A stretch of DNA of 64,000 bases from CAVUCH01 sp963763095 (GTDB taxonomy: Bacteria; Acidobacteriota; Vicinamibacteria; Vicinamibacterales; JAENWD01): the NCBI GenBank assembly GCA_963763095.1, contig CAVXNR010000030.1, positions 124,001-188,000 on the forward strand, given 5' to 3'. The notes under the pieces are model-generated. The model searched no databases. It saw only the letters and a list, made by a program, of their open reading frames with translations, and was not told where the DNA came from. Of this stretch, positions 23,883 through 32,246 are shown piece after piece. The first letter of the stretch is position 1. Every line of letters begins with the position of its first letter. The position numbers and the translations under genes are program-made.

Positions 23883-25223
23883 TCACTTCAGGGCATCGAG
23901 CGACTTCAACGCTTCGTCATAGGCGCTCGTCTCGATGCGCGCGGCCCCGGGTTCCTCCCCACGGCCTGCGAACACGTCGGTGCCCACCCGTCCAAAGCGC
24001 ACGCGCTCTTCCTTGTTCGTCTCGTCGAACTTCGCAGTGACGGTGGCGACCGGTGTCGCCAGGCCGGTGGGCGTCTTCGCATCGGCGAAGGATTGTGCGC
24101 GCAGCCCCGAGAGGTTCGAGAGCAACGTCTCCACCTTGGATTGATCGACGTCTCCCGGGTTCGGCGAAACGCGCCGCCACTTCTCGGTGGCATCCTTGCC
24201 AGTGCCCTTGACCTTTTCGAACACGACCGTCTCGGGGCCGCGGGCCACCTCGACTCGCTTCGCGTTGAACGAGCGGAACTCGAAGATGTCCTTCCGGCGC
24301 AGGTCGGACACGTTCTTCTGGATGTCCGTGAGCAGATCCGCGGCTACCGTCACCACGGCCGGGCGTGTCACGTCCTTCGCGTACACGTCGCCGCCCTCGC
24401 CGGCCTTGCCAAATGCGAGGGTCGCGCGCGTGCTCCCCAGGCCCACCGTGGCCGTGGCCACGGGCTTGTCGAGACCGTAGTTCTTCAGATCCGCTGCCTG
24501 CTCGGCGGGAAGAGACTTCATCTGCGCCGACTGCAGACGGGTGACAATGGATTCGACGGCGCTGAAATCCGCCCGTGCCTGCACGGGTGCTGTGATGTTC
24601 CAGTCCTGGCCAGCCTTGGTCAGTTCCACCTTCACGTCCCCGTGCGCGATCTCGAGGCGGTCAACCTTCTCCCGATCGAACGTGAGGATTTTCTTGTCGC
24701 GCAGGTCGAACGGCTTGCGATCGAAGCTGCTCTCGACGAACGAGGGAATCACGAACACGCGTTTCTGGCCGGCCAGCTGCGCGTACAAATCGCCGCCGGC
24801 CGGCGCCTTGCCGCCGACGAGCAGGCGCCGGTATTGCTTGTCGCCGGCCGCCTTGAATGCGACCTCAATCCGCGGCTTATCGAGCCCGTATGGCTGCAGG
24901 TTCTTCGGCGCCTCGTCCACGATGCTCTGGATCTCCGCCGAGGCAAGATTGCTGGTGATGCCCGTGACTACGCTGTCGTCGACCTTGGCGGTGAGCGGCT
25001 CGACCAGCTGCCAGCCGTCCTTCGCCTTTTTGAGCGTTGACGTCTCGCCGGACGAACTCTTCAACTTCAGCTCGTCGACCTTGTCCGCGTCGACGGTGAA
25101 CACCTTGTCCCGCTTCTCCACCCCCTCCTCGGTGACCGGCTTCTTGGCGTCGACGAAGTACAGGTAAGCGAGAAGGCCGCCAAAAGCGACGAACAGCACG
25201 AGCAGCGAACGGCCGCCCCTCAT
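23883..25223 (-). CDS. DUF4340 protein
   Basis: A 446-residue protein with one N-terminal membrane helix (SLLVLFVAFGGLLAYLYFV) and an extracytoplasmic region with internal duplication: SSGETSTLKKAKDGWQLVEPL, VKVELTKAGQDWNITAPV and VVFEKVKGTGKDATEKWRRV each open a unit ending in a YGLDKP-like turn. This is the DUF4340 family, of unknown function, regularly encoded beside GldA/F/G-type ABC transporters. ATG 25223 overlaps the stop of the gldG-like gene by 4 bases, favouring it over 25286. Confidence 0.9.
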   Translation of the reverse strand: MRGGRSLLVLFVAFGGLLAYLYFVDAKKPVTEEGVEKRDKVFTVDADKVDELKLKSSSGETSTLKKAKDGWQLVEPLTAKVDDSVVTGITSNLASAEIQSIVDEAPKNLQPYGLDKPRIEVAFKAAGDKQYRRLLVGGKAPAGGDLYAQLAGQKRVFVIPSFVESSFDRKPFDLRDKKILTFDREKVDRLEIAHGDVKVELTKAGQDWNITAPVQARADFSAVESIVTRLQSAQMKSLPAEQAADLKNYGLDKPVATATVGLGSTRATLAFGKAGEGGDVYAKDVTRPAVVTVAADLLTDIQKNVSDLRRKDIFEFRSFNAKRVEVARGPETVVFEKVKGTGKDATEKWRRVSPNPGDVDQSKVETLLSNLSGLRAQSFADAKTPTGLATPVATVTAKFDETNKEERVRFGRVGTDVFAGRGEEPGAARIETSAYDEALKSLDALK

Positions 25224-26839
25224 CCACGCCTCCTCGTCCAGCCGAAGATCCCGAGGGCGAAGATGGCGCCGGGGATGCCAAGCCACGCGAGCAGCGCCAC
25301 GTTCCGCTGCGCCTGGGCGCTCAGCGTCAGACGCCGGTCCTCGGGATCCCGCGGGCGGATGGAGATGAGATTTTCCTGCTGCGAGAGCCAGCTCACCGTG
25401 TTGAGGAAGAGATCCCGGTTGCCCTGCACACCGAGCCAGCCGTTCGAGGCGAAATCTGAGTCGCCGATCGCGGCAACGCGGGTCTCCGGCTTCGGCGCGT
25501 CACTGGCCGGCGTCTTGGAGTCGCTCGCCGGCTTGAGCTCTGGTGCGGCCGCGGCCGGGGGTTTCGGTGCGGCGACAGACACCGCGGCAGCTAGCGACAC
25601 CGGTCCCTGGACGTCCTTGTCCTTGTCGAACCCGATCGGTTTCTGTGCAAAGAGGTCCGTGGTGTTGGTCTCGCCCCAGCTCTGAGGCGAGCTCTCGACG
25701 AACGTCTGCGCCGTTCGCCCGTTGGTGCCGCCCTGCACGGGACGGATGGACCGCGCCAGTGGGTACGCGGTGATTACCCGGAACCGCTCCACGATCGGGT
25801 GTGCGGGGTAGCGCACCGCCACCGGTGTGACCTCGTTGGCTCCGAGCAATTGGCCCACGCCGCTCGTGTCCACGACCACGTCGGTGCCTGCCTCGATGCC
25901 CCAGTCCTTCAGCAGCGCCACGAGGTTGGCGAGCGGGGCCTGCCCCTCCTTGTCGGGCGGGTCGAGCATCACGAGCAGCTTGCCCCCGCGATCGAGGTAC
26001 TGCTTGATGGGATCCACTTCTCCCTGCAGGAGGTCCGTGCGCGGGCCGGCGATGACCAGCACGGTGGCGTCGGCGGGCACCTCCGGCTTCTGCGCCAGGG
26101 CGAGGGTGTCGGTTTTGTAGTTCTCGGTGCCGAGCGCCTGGTAGATGGTGCTGTATCCCTCACGCTCGCTGCCGGCCGTGTCGTGCTCGCCGTGCCCCTG
26201 CAGGAAGTAGACAGTCCGCTGGGCGCCGCTCAGCACCTTGATCAAGGTATTCGTGAGCTGCTGCTCGTCGGTGCCCACCACGGTCTCCGTCCGGTCCTTG
26301 TAGGTGAAGACGGCCGTGCCGAACGACTGCACCTTGTGCTGGTTGGCCCGGACCGGGTCCTTCACGGGATCGACGTACTCCGCGGTGAGCTTCCGGTTCG
26401 ACAGGTACTGGTACTCGTCGAGCCGATCGCGGAAGGTGTCGAAGTTCGTGGCCTTGTCGAAGACCAGCACTTTGACCGGGGCATCGAGCTTCTGCAGGAT
26501 GTTGCGCGTCTGGTCAGCCACGCTGAACTGCTTGCCCGCGGTGAGATCCCACCGGTGGTTCCGCCGCGACGCCAGGTAGTTGAGCGCCACGAGGATGCCC
26601 AGCACCAGCACGACGCTCGTCGCGGCTATCGTCCCGAGCCGCGTCTGACGATGGCTGAACGTCTGCGAGACCTCGCGCCACTGCGACGCCATGTAGAGCA
26701 GCACCAGCACCAGGCCCGCCATCGCGGCGTACCAGGAATACTGGATCCACTCGGGTTTGAACGTCTGGAACCGCAGGCCGAGGGCAATGACGACCGCGGC
26801 GGTCCCTACCCAACCGAGAAGATTGATTGCTTTGTTCAT
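25220..26839 (-). CDS. gldG: GldG-like ABC transporter auxiliary protein
   Basis: A 539-residue membrane protein with helices near the N-terminus (two or three; LLGWVGTAAVVIALGL, YAAMAGLVLVLLYMA and AATSVVLVLGILVALNYLA), a large extracytoplasmic domain of the GldG/ABC_transp_aux type (RNILQKLDAPVKVLVF, TVYFLQGHGEHD, GGKLLVMLDPPD) and a C-terminal helix (ALLAWLGIPGAIFALGIFGW). In Bacteroidetes GldA/F/G support gliding; in other phyla the same trio is an exporter of unknown substrate. Residues about 430-460 are a Pro/Ala/Lys-rich linker. No gliding genes are in the window. Confidence 0.88.
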   Translation of the reverse strand: MNKAINLLGWVGTAAVVIALGLRFQTFKPEWIQYSWYAAMAGLVLVLLYMASQWREVSQTFSHRQTRLGTIAATSVVLVLGILVALNYLASRRNHRWDLTAGKQFSVADQTRNILQKLDAPVKVLVFDKATNFDTFRDRLDEYQYLSNRKLTAEYVDPVKDPVRANQHKVQSFGTAVFTYKDRTETVVGTDEQQLTNTLIKVLSGAQRTVYFLQGHGEHDTAGSEREGYSTIYQALGTENYKTDTLALAQKPEVPADATVLVIAGPRTDLLQGEVDPIKQYLDRGGKLLVMLDPPDKEGQAPLANLVALLKDWGIEAGTDVVVDTSGVGQLLGANEVTPVAVRYPAHPIVERFRVITAYPLARSIRPVQGGTNGRTAQTFVESSPQSWGETNTTDLFAQKPIGFDKDKDVQGPVSLAAAVSVAAPKPPAAAAPELKPASDSKTPASDAPKPETRVAAIGDSDFASNGWLGVQGNRDLFLNTVSWLSQQENLISIRPRDPEDRRLTLSAQAQRNVALLAWLGIPGAIFALGIFGWTRRRG

Positions 26840-26843
26840 CGCA

Positions 26844-27614
26844 TTACCCGCGCCACCGCTCGGTGTCGACCGACCGTGCGGTCAGGAAGAGCCCGAAAGC
26901 GATGATGCTGAAGTAGTAGACAAGGTGCTTGGTGTCGATGACGCCCTTGATGAAGTCATCGAGGTGTCCCGTCATCGAGAGGTACTTGAAGACGGCCTCG
27001 GCGGTCGGCCCGAACGCCGAGCCGATCCAGTCGACGATCCAGAGCAGCAGGAAGACCGCGAAGGTTGCCGCGCCCGCGACGATCTGGTTTCTCGTCAGAC
27101 TCGAGATGAAGAGCCCGATCGAAATGAACGAGGCGCCGAAGAGCAGCAGACCGAGATAGGCCGTCGCCAGTGGCTTCCACTCGGGTCTGCCGAACCAGAA
27201 GAGCAGGCCGAAGTGGATGACCGTCACCGCGAGCATCACGGCGTAGAGCGCCAGCGCGCCGAAGAATTTACCGAGGATGATCTCCAGGTCTGTAATCGGC
27301 GACGTCAGCAGCAGCTCGATCGTGCCGGAACGCTTCTCCTCCGAGTAGGTCCGCATCGTGACGAGCGGCAGGAGGAACAGGAAGACCACCGTCAGGTTGA
27401 GCAGCAGCGGGCGGATCATCTGCTGGTTCACGTTCAGGCTCTGCGGACCACCCATCCCCATGCCCATCTGGGTGCCCTGCTGCACGAACCACCCCATGAC
27501 GCCGACGTACATCCAGCCGAACACCAGGGCGAAGAAGCCGATCAGCACGTAGGCAATCGGCGAGGCAAAGTAGGATCGCAGCTCGCGCCCGGCGATCGCC
27601 ATCACGTTACGCAT
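26844..27614 (-). CDS. gldF: ABC transporter permease (GldF-like)
   Basis: A 256-residue permease of the ABC-2 type with about six membrane helices (IAYVLIGFFALVFGWMYVG, LLLNLTVVFLFLLPLVTM, FFGALALYAVMLAVTVIHF, TAYLGLLLFGASFISIGLF, IVAGAATFAVFLLLWIVDW and HLVYYFSIIAFGLFLTARSVD). It contains the conserved cytoplasmic turn RTYSEEKRSGTIELLLTSPI of this family. A glycine/methionine loop (QMGMGMGG) lies after the first helix. It overlaps the ATPase gene by 8 bases and is followed by the gldG-like gene. Confidence 0.92.
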   Translation of the reverse strand: MRNVMAIAGRELRSYFASPIAYVLIGFFALVFGWMYVGVMGWFVQQGTQMGMGMGGPQSLNVNQQMIRPLLLNLTVVFLFLLPLVTMRTYSEEKRSGTIELLLTSPITDLEIILGKFFGALALYAVMLAVTVIHFGLLFWFGRPEWKPLATAYLGLLLFGASFISIGLFISSLTRNQIVAGAATFAVFLLLWIVDWIGSAFGPTAEAVFKYLSMTGHLDDFIKGVIDTKHLVYYFSIIAFGLFLTARSVDTERWRG

Positions 27615-28563
27615 GCGCTTCCTCCACGGGACGTTCCTCGGTGGTCAGGGACAGGAACACTTCTTCGAGGCTCATACGCACCGGCCGCAGCTCGAGCAGG
27701 CCGAATCCGCTGCCCACGATGGCTCTGGCAATGTCGCGGCGCACGTCGTGTCCCCGTTCACTGTCGATTTCGTAGGATCGGGCCTGTTCGTGGCTGTCGG
27801 ACGGCTGCACGCGGACCACGCCCGGCACGCGCTGGAGCGCCGCCGTCACCTGTGACGGATCGCCGTCGACCTGGACGAGCAGCGCGGCCGACCCGCTGAG
27901 CCGCGCGGTAAGGTTGGCCGGCGTATCTACCGCGACGACCTTGCCCTTGTTGATAATCACGACCCGCTGGCACGTCTGCGCGACCTCCGGGAGGATGTGC
28001 GTGCTCAACACGATCGTGTGGTCACCCGCAAGCTCCTTCACGAGCCGGCGCGTCTCGATGATCTGCTTCGGGTCGAGACCCGCTGTCGGCTCGTCGAGGA
28101 TCAGGACGTCGGGGTTGTGGATCAGCGCCTGGGCGAGCCCCACGCGCTGGCGGTATCCCTTCGACAGCTTTCCGCACGCGCGGTTGATCATGTCGGCGAC
28201 GTAGGTTTTTCGCATGACCTGCTCGATCCGTGCCTTGCGTTCCTTCGGCGGCACGCCCTTGATCTTCGCGACGAACGTCAGGTATTCGCCGACGGTCATG
28301 TCGGGATAGAGCGGCGGGGTCTCGGGCAGGTAGCCCGTGCGGCGCTTGGCCTCCAGGGGCTTGTCGAATACGTTATGTCCGGCCACGAGCGCCTGGCCCG
28401 CCGTGGCCGGGATGTACCCGGTGAGCACGCGCATCGTCGTGGTTTTGCCGGCCCCGTTCGGGCCGAGAAAGCCGAGGATCTCGCCGCGCTCCACTTTGAA
28501 GCTCACATCGTCCACGGCCGTGATAGCGCCGTAGCGTTTGGTGAGGTGCTGGACCTCGATCAC
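27607..28563 (-). CDS. gldA: ABC transporter ATP-binding protein (GldA-like)
   Basis: A 318-residue ATPase starting at GTG. Walker A is GPNGAGKTT, the ABC signature LSKGYRQRVGLAQAL, Walker B VLILDEPTAGLD and the switch His in LSTHIL. The C-terminal domain of about 90 residues (VQVDGDPSQVTAALQRVPGV) is typical of ABC-2 exporters. It is the first gene of a four-gene minus-strand operon with the GldF- and GldG-like proteins and DUF4340. Confidence 0.94.
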   Translation of the reverse strand: MIEVQHLTKRYGAITAVDDVSFKVERGEILGFLGPNGAGKTTTMRVLTGYIPATAGQALVAGHNVFDKPLEAKRRTGYLPETPPLYPDMTVGEYLTFVAKIKGVPPKERKARIEQVMRKTYVADMINRACGKLSKGYRQRVGLAQALIHNPDVLILDEPTAGLDPKQIIETRRLVKELAGDHTIVLSTHILPEVAQTCQRVVIINKGKVVAVDTPANLTARLSGSAALLVQVDGDPSQVTAALQRVPGVVRVQPSDSHEQARSYEIDSERGHDVRRDIARAIVGSGFGLLELRPVRMSLEEVFLSLTTEERPVEEAHA

Positions 28564-28920
28564 TGGTAACTCCGATTATTGAAACTAGTGGACGAACACG
28601 CCGCCGGTGGCCGGCGCCCGATCCGCAACTCTCAAGACGCACGCCTCACCGAGCCGGGCCGGCGGGCCCGGCTGGGCCGGCGCGCGTATGCTTCGGGGTG
28701 AGCCGCTGGCAGCGCCGCGGCGCGCAACGCAGCCTCCGATCCTAAACGAACCGGCGAAAGGCGGGCAAGGGGCACCGCTACGCAGGTCTGACGTCGGCCG
28801 AGGGTTCCCGGTCTGCGGGACCGCCGCCGGCCGCGGTCACGCGCGCTGGGCCGGCAGATACAATGTATGTGGGGCAGGGCTTCAGCCCTGCAAACCTGAA
28901 TGTCAGGTCTGGGAGGACTG
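28564..28920. other. Intergenic region between gldA and the peroxiredoxin gene
   Basis: A 357-base GC-rich gap between divergent genes. It holds CCGGGCCGGCGGGCCCGG near 28655-28675, a candidate -10 TACAAT at 28859-28864 and the palindromic repeat at 28868-28892 just before the peroxiredoxin ribosome site. I looked for a riboswitch around 28755-28830 and could not fit any family. No open frame of family character is present. Confidence 0.6.
28868..28892. repeat. GGGGCAGGGCTTCAGCCCTGC palindromic repeat
   Basis: TGTGGGGCAGGGCTTCAGCC then CTGCA, identical in core to the inverted copy at 14828-14853, 14 kb away. It lies in the 5' leader of the peroxiredoxin gene and 28 bases before its ATG. Confidence 0.85.
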
Positions 28921-29385
28921 ATGCCCGTAGACGTTGGATCCAAGGCCCCTGATTTCACCCTGCCGAACCAGGACCGCGAGCCAGTGACGCTCTCCGCCCT
29001 GCGCGGCAAGAACGTCGTGCTTGCGTTCTTCCCGGCGGCATTCACGAGTGTGTGTACGAAGGAACTCTGCACGTTCCGCGACAATCTGGCCCAGCTGAAC
29101 GCGGCCAACGCCGCTGTGTTCGGGATTAGCGCCGACACGCCGTTCGCTCTCAAGGAGTTTGCTGGGCAGCAGCGGCTCAACTTCCCGCTGCTGAGCGATT
29201 TCAACCGCACGGCGATCGAGGGTTACGACGTTGCCAACCCTGACATGGGCGGCCTGAAGGGGATTGCGAAGCGGGCCGTGTTCGTGATCGATGGCGCCGG
29301 CACCATCCGCCACCGGGAAGTCACCGCGAACCCGGGCGTGGAGCCTGACTATGGCCGGGTGCACGCGACTCTGGCGCAGCTTTGA
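28921..29385 (+). CDS. Peroxiredoxin (AhpE/BCP type)
   Basis: A 154-residue thiol peroxidase. The peroxidatic Cys is in FFPAAFTSVCTKELCTFRD (about residue 45), with a second Cys five residues later (C-x4-C) as in BCP-type enzymes; which partner resolves is uncertain. The catalytic Arg is probably in IAKRAVFVID. GISADTPFALKEFA and FPLLSDF are family landmarks. ATG 28921 follows a good ribosome site (GGGAGG) 6 bases away, favouring it over the in-frame codon at 28900. Confidence 0.92.
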   Translation: MPVDVGSKAPDFTLPNQDREPVTLSALRGKNVVLAFFPAAFTSVCTKELCTFRDNLAQLNAANAAVFGISADTPFALKEFAGQQRLNFPLLSDFNRTAIEGYDVANPDMGGLKGIAKRAVFVIDGAGTIRHREVTANPGVEPDYGRVHATLAQL

Positions 29386-29497
29386 CAGGAACGGACCGGG
29401 GCGAGGGATGTGGCTCCCCATCCGTGAATCCCCGCCGAGGTCCGCGCGGCGAATGGACGGGGTTGCGTGTCCTCGAGCCGGCGCGAGCCGGAATCTG

Positions 29498-29530
29498 GTG
29501 TGGAGCCGGAACGCTAGTTCCGGCTCGCAC
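29498..29530. repeat. GAGCCGGAACGCTAGTTCCGGCTC palindromic repeat
   Basis: The arms GAGCCGGAAC and GTTCCGGCTC (29503-29526) are perfectly complementary with a 4-base loop. It lies between peroxiredoxin and the metal-regulator promoter and may end the peroxiredoxin transcript. It belongs to the palindrome family at 23846, 45697 and 49808. Confidence 0.8.
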
Positions 29531-29552
29531 GGAGAAACCTCCTAGAATCGGC

Positions 29553-29581
29553 TTGCAGCTCGGGATACTGAGGCGTAGGAT
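29553..29581 (+). promoter_or_regulatory. Promoter of the arsR-cadA operon
   Basis: TTGCAG (29553-29558) and TAGGAT (29576-29581) are separated by 17 bases, a good sigma-70-like promoter. The predicted transcription start falls inside the operator that follows, so bound repressor would block initiation. Confidence 0.7.
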
Positions 29582-29582
29582 G

Positions 29583-29608
29583 AACATCTGAGCACTCGTT
29601 CAGATGTT
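29583..29608 (+). promoter_or_regulatory. 12-2-12 operator for the ArsR/SmtB-type repressor
   Basis: The half-sites AACATCTGAGCA and CGTTCAGATGTT flank a 2-base centre; the outer nine bases AACATCTGA/TCAGATGTT are perfectly complementary. This is the classic 12-2-12 arrangement of SmtB/CadC/ArsR repressors. It ends directly before the ATG of the regulator gene, indicating autoregulation with metal-dependent release. Confidence 0.85.
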
Positions 29609-30040
29609 ATGTCCAGCACTCATCCGCAACCGCCCACTTCGCCTACCGTAACAGACGAGACCTGCGACGTGTTCCACGGGAGCACCGAGCAGATGGGTGC
29701 TTTTCGGCGGGAGCTCATCCCGGCAGAATCCGCGGGCGCGCTGGCCGAGACGTTCCGGGCGCTCGGAGACCCGACGCGCGTCCGCATTCTCGATGCGCTG
29801 TCCCGGGCAGAGCTCTGTGTGTGCGACATCGCCACCCTGTTGTCACTAGGCGAATCGGCCGTATCCCACCAGTTGCGACTGCTTCGCAGCCTGCGGCTCG
29901 TCCGTTCACGCCGTGCCGGCCGCATGGTGTTCTATGCGCTCGACGACGCCCACATTCTGCGGCTGTTTGCGCAGGGACTGGAGCACGTGGAGGAAGCCAT
30001 GCCGGTCTCGCGGCGTGCGTCCCCGGGGGTTGAGGGATGA
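29609..30040 (+). CDS. ArsR/SmtB-family metal-sensing repressor (CadC-like)
   Basis: A 143-residue winged-helix repressor. The metal site of the CadC alpha-3N type is visible as ELCVCDIA (CxC, about residues 71-73), with an N-terminal Cys in DETCDVFHG as a likely third ligand. The DNA-reading helix is SAVSHQLRLLRSLRLV. The last helix DDAHILRLFAQGLEHVEE carries the D-x2-H and H-x2-E of an alpha-5 zinc site. It should sense Cd, Pb or Zn. The start abuts the operator with no clear ribosome site, so translation may be from a short leader. The stop overlaps the cadA start (ATGA). Confidence 0.93.
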   Translation: MSSTHPQPPTSPTVTDETCDVFHGSTEQMGAFRRELIPAESAGALAETFRALGDPTRVRILDALSRAELCVCDIATLLSLGESAVSHQLRLLRSLRLVRSRRAGRMVFYALDDAHILRLFAQGLEHVEEAMPVSRRASPGVEG

Positions 30041-32172
30041 GCGCCACCGTCTCCGCCTGCCCCGTCTGCGAGGTCCACGCCGAGTCCGTGTTCAAGATCG
30101 ACGGGATGGACTGCCATGAGGAAGTCGCTATTCTCGAGCGCCGCCTGAAGAACCTGAGGGGGCTTGAAGCAATGTCGGCCGACGTGCTGAGTGGCCGGTT
30201 GCTCGTCACCTACGACGCCGCACGACTGTCGGCCTCCGCGATCACCGACGCCGTCGCAGACACGGGCATGCGGGCGTGGCTCGAACACGAACAGCCGCAT
30301 GTCGTGGAACCGTCGTTCGTGCGCCAGCGCCTGCTCATCACATCGGGCGTGTGCCTGGCCATAGGCCTCGGCCTCAAGTGGGTGCAGCTCGCGCCAGCCG
30401 TCTCGATTGCGGCATTCGTCGCGTCCGCGCTGACCGGCGGGGTGTACCCGGCTCGCCGCGCACTGGTCTCGTTCAAGGCGCGGACCCTCGACATCCACGT
30501 CCTGATGGCGATTGCGGTGGTCGGTGCGGTCGCGCTGGGTGAGTGGTCCGAGGCGACCACGGTGATCTTCCTGTTTGCCGTGGCGCAGTATCTGGAATCA
30601 CGCAGCATGGATCGCGCACGCCATGCGGTTCGCGCGCTGATGGATCTCACGCCGCCAGACGCGCTCGTCGTGCGCGCCGGACACGAGCGCCGCGTCCTGG
30701 TAGACGATGTCGCTGTCGGGGATCTGCTGCGGATTCGACCGGGCGCGAAGGTGCCACTCGACGGAACCGTCGTCTCCGGCAGCAGCGACGTGAACCAGGC
30801 GCCGATTACCGGCGAGTCGATGCCTGTCGACAAGCATGAGGGCGGCGAAGTGTTCGCCGGGACGATCAACGGCCGCGGCGCGCTCGACATACGCGTGACG
30901 CGGCTCCGTCGCGACACGACGCTCGCGCGCATCATCCACCTCGTTGATCGCGCCCAGGCCCAGCGGGCCCCCGCCCAGGCATTCGTCGAGCGGTTCGCGC
31001 AGTATTACACCCCCGTCGTCATCACGATGGCAGTCGCGGTTGCCCTGATACCGCCGCTGGTCTTCCAGGCCCCGCCGCTCGAGTGGGTGTACCGCGCGCT
31101 CGTGCTGCTCGTGATCTCGTGTCCATGTGCGCTCGTGATTTCAACGCCCGTGTCGATCGTGTCCGCGCTCGCGGCCGCTGCCCGGCACGGGGTGCTCGTG
31201 AAGGGCGGTGTGCATCTGGAGCGCCTCGCCGCCGTTCGCGTGATGGCCTTCGACAAGACGGGCACTCTCACCCACGGCCAGCCGACGGTCGTGGGCGTCA
31301 CGGCGTTCAACGGCACCCCTGAAGCGCGGCTGCTGGCGCTCGCAGCCGCCCTCGAGTCGCGATCGGAGCATCCAATCGCGGCGGCCATCGTGCACCACGC
31401 GCGGGCGCACGCGGCCGGCACGCTCGACGTGGAGCGTTTCCGATCCCTGCCCGGCCTCGGCGCCGAGGCGGTGCTGCACGGCCGTCCGGCGCTGGTGGGC
31501 AATCTGCGGCTCTTCCGCGAACGCGGGCTGCTCGCCCCGGAGATGGAGACTGCCGTCTTGGAAAGAGCGGCGGGCGGGTCCACGCCCGTCCTCCTCGCGT
31601 GGGACGGGGCGGTCATCGGCATGATCACGGTTGCCGATCGTCCGCGCGAGGCTGCACGGGATGTAATGGACCTGATCCGTGGCCAAGGTCTTCGCCACGT
31701 GGTCATGCTGACCGGCGACAATGTGTCCGCGGCCGCGACCGTGGCCCGCGAGCTGGGAATCGCGGAGCACCGTGCGGAGCTGCTGCCGCAGGACAAGGTG
31801 GAGGCCGTGCACGCGCTCAAGACAGATCACGGCACGATCGCGATGGTGGGCGATGGCGTGAACGACGCGCCTGCGCTGGCTGCCGCCGATGTCGGCATCG
31901 CGATGGGGGCTGCGGGCAGCGACGCCGCGCTCGAAACTGCGGACATCGCCCTCATGGGCGATGATCTCTCGAAGATTCCATTCGCGCTGCGTCTCAGTCG
32001 CGCGACGCTGCGGAACATCAAGACGAACATCGCCGCCTCGCTGCTGCTGAAGTTCGTGTTCCTCGCCCTCGCCCTGACCGGGCACGCCACCCTCTGGATG
32101 GCGATTGTGGCCGACACCGGCGCATCGCTGCTCGTCATCGCGAACGGGCTGCGGCTGCTCAGGACGACCTGA
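30037..32172 (+). CDS. cadA: Heavy-metal P1B-type ATPase (Cd/Zn/Co/Pb exporter)
   Basis: A 711-residue metal-exporting ATPase. The N-terminal HMA domain has the variant GMDCHEEV, with only the first of the usual two cysteines, as in several zinc-type pumps. The CPC motif in VISCPCALVISTP defines the membrane metal site. Also present are TGESMPVDK (actuator), FDKTGTLT with the phosphorylated Asp, SEHPIA (HP motif) and GDGVNDAPALAAADVGIAMG. About eight membrane helices fit. The 4-base overlap with the repressor gene and the shared operator support induction by Cd/Zn/Pb. Confidence 0.95.
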   Translation: MSATVSACPVCEVHAESVFKIDGMDCHEEVAILERRLKNLRGLEAMSADVLSGRLLVTYDAARLSASAITDAVADTGMRAWLEHEQPHVVEPSFVRQRLLITSGVCLAIGLGLKWVQLAPAVSIAAFVASALTGGVYPARRALVSFKARTLDIHVLMAIAVVGAVALGEWSEATTVIFLFAVAQYLESRSMDRARHAVRALMDLTPPDALVVRAGHERRVLVDDVAVGDLLRIRPGAKVPLDGTVVSGSSDVNQAPITGESMPVDKHEGGEVFAGTINGRGALDIRVTRLRRDTTLARIIHLVDRAQAQRAPAQAFVERFAQYYTPVVITMAVAVALIPPLVFQAPPLEWVYRALVLLVISCPCALVISTPVSIVSALAAAARHGVLVKGGVHLERLAAVRVMAFDKTGTLTHGQPTVVGVTAFNGTPEARLLALAAALESRSEHPIAAAIVHHARAHAAGTLDVERFRSLPGLGAEAVLHGRPALVGNLRLFRERGLLAPEMETAVLERAAGGSTPVLLAWDGAVIGMITVADRPREAARDVMDLIRGQGLRHVVMLTGDNVSAAATVARELGIAEHRAELLPQDKVEAVHALKTDHGTIAMVGDGVNDAPALAAADVGIAMGAAGSDAALETADIALMGDDLSKIPFALRLSRATLRNIKTNIAASLLLKFVFLALALTGHATLWMAIVADTGASLLVIANGLRLLRTT

Positions 32173-32246
32173 GCCCCCCAGAATCTCCCGGAAGCCGCGG
32201 CTGAAACGTTCACACGTCGTGGGCCACTCGACACGACCACTCGGCC

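Noticed and set aside
28564..28860. Riboswitch or structured RNA upstream of gldA or the peroxiredoxin gene
   Set aside because: GC-rich stems can be drawn, but no conserved core of cobalamin, TPP, SAM, c-di-GMP or c-di-AMP riboswitches could be matched on either strand.
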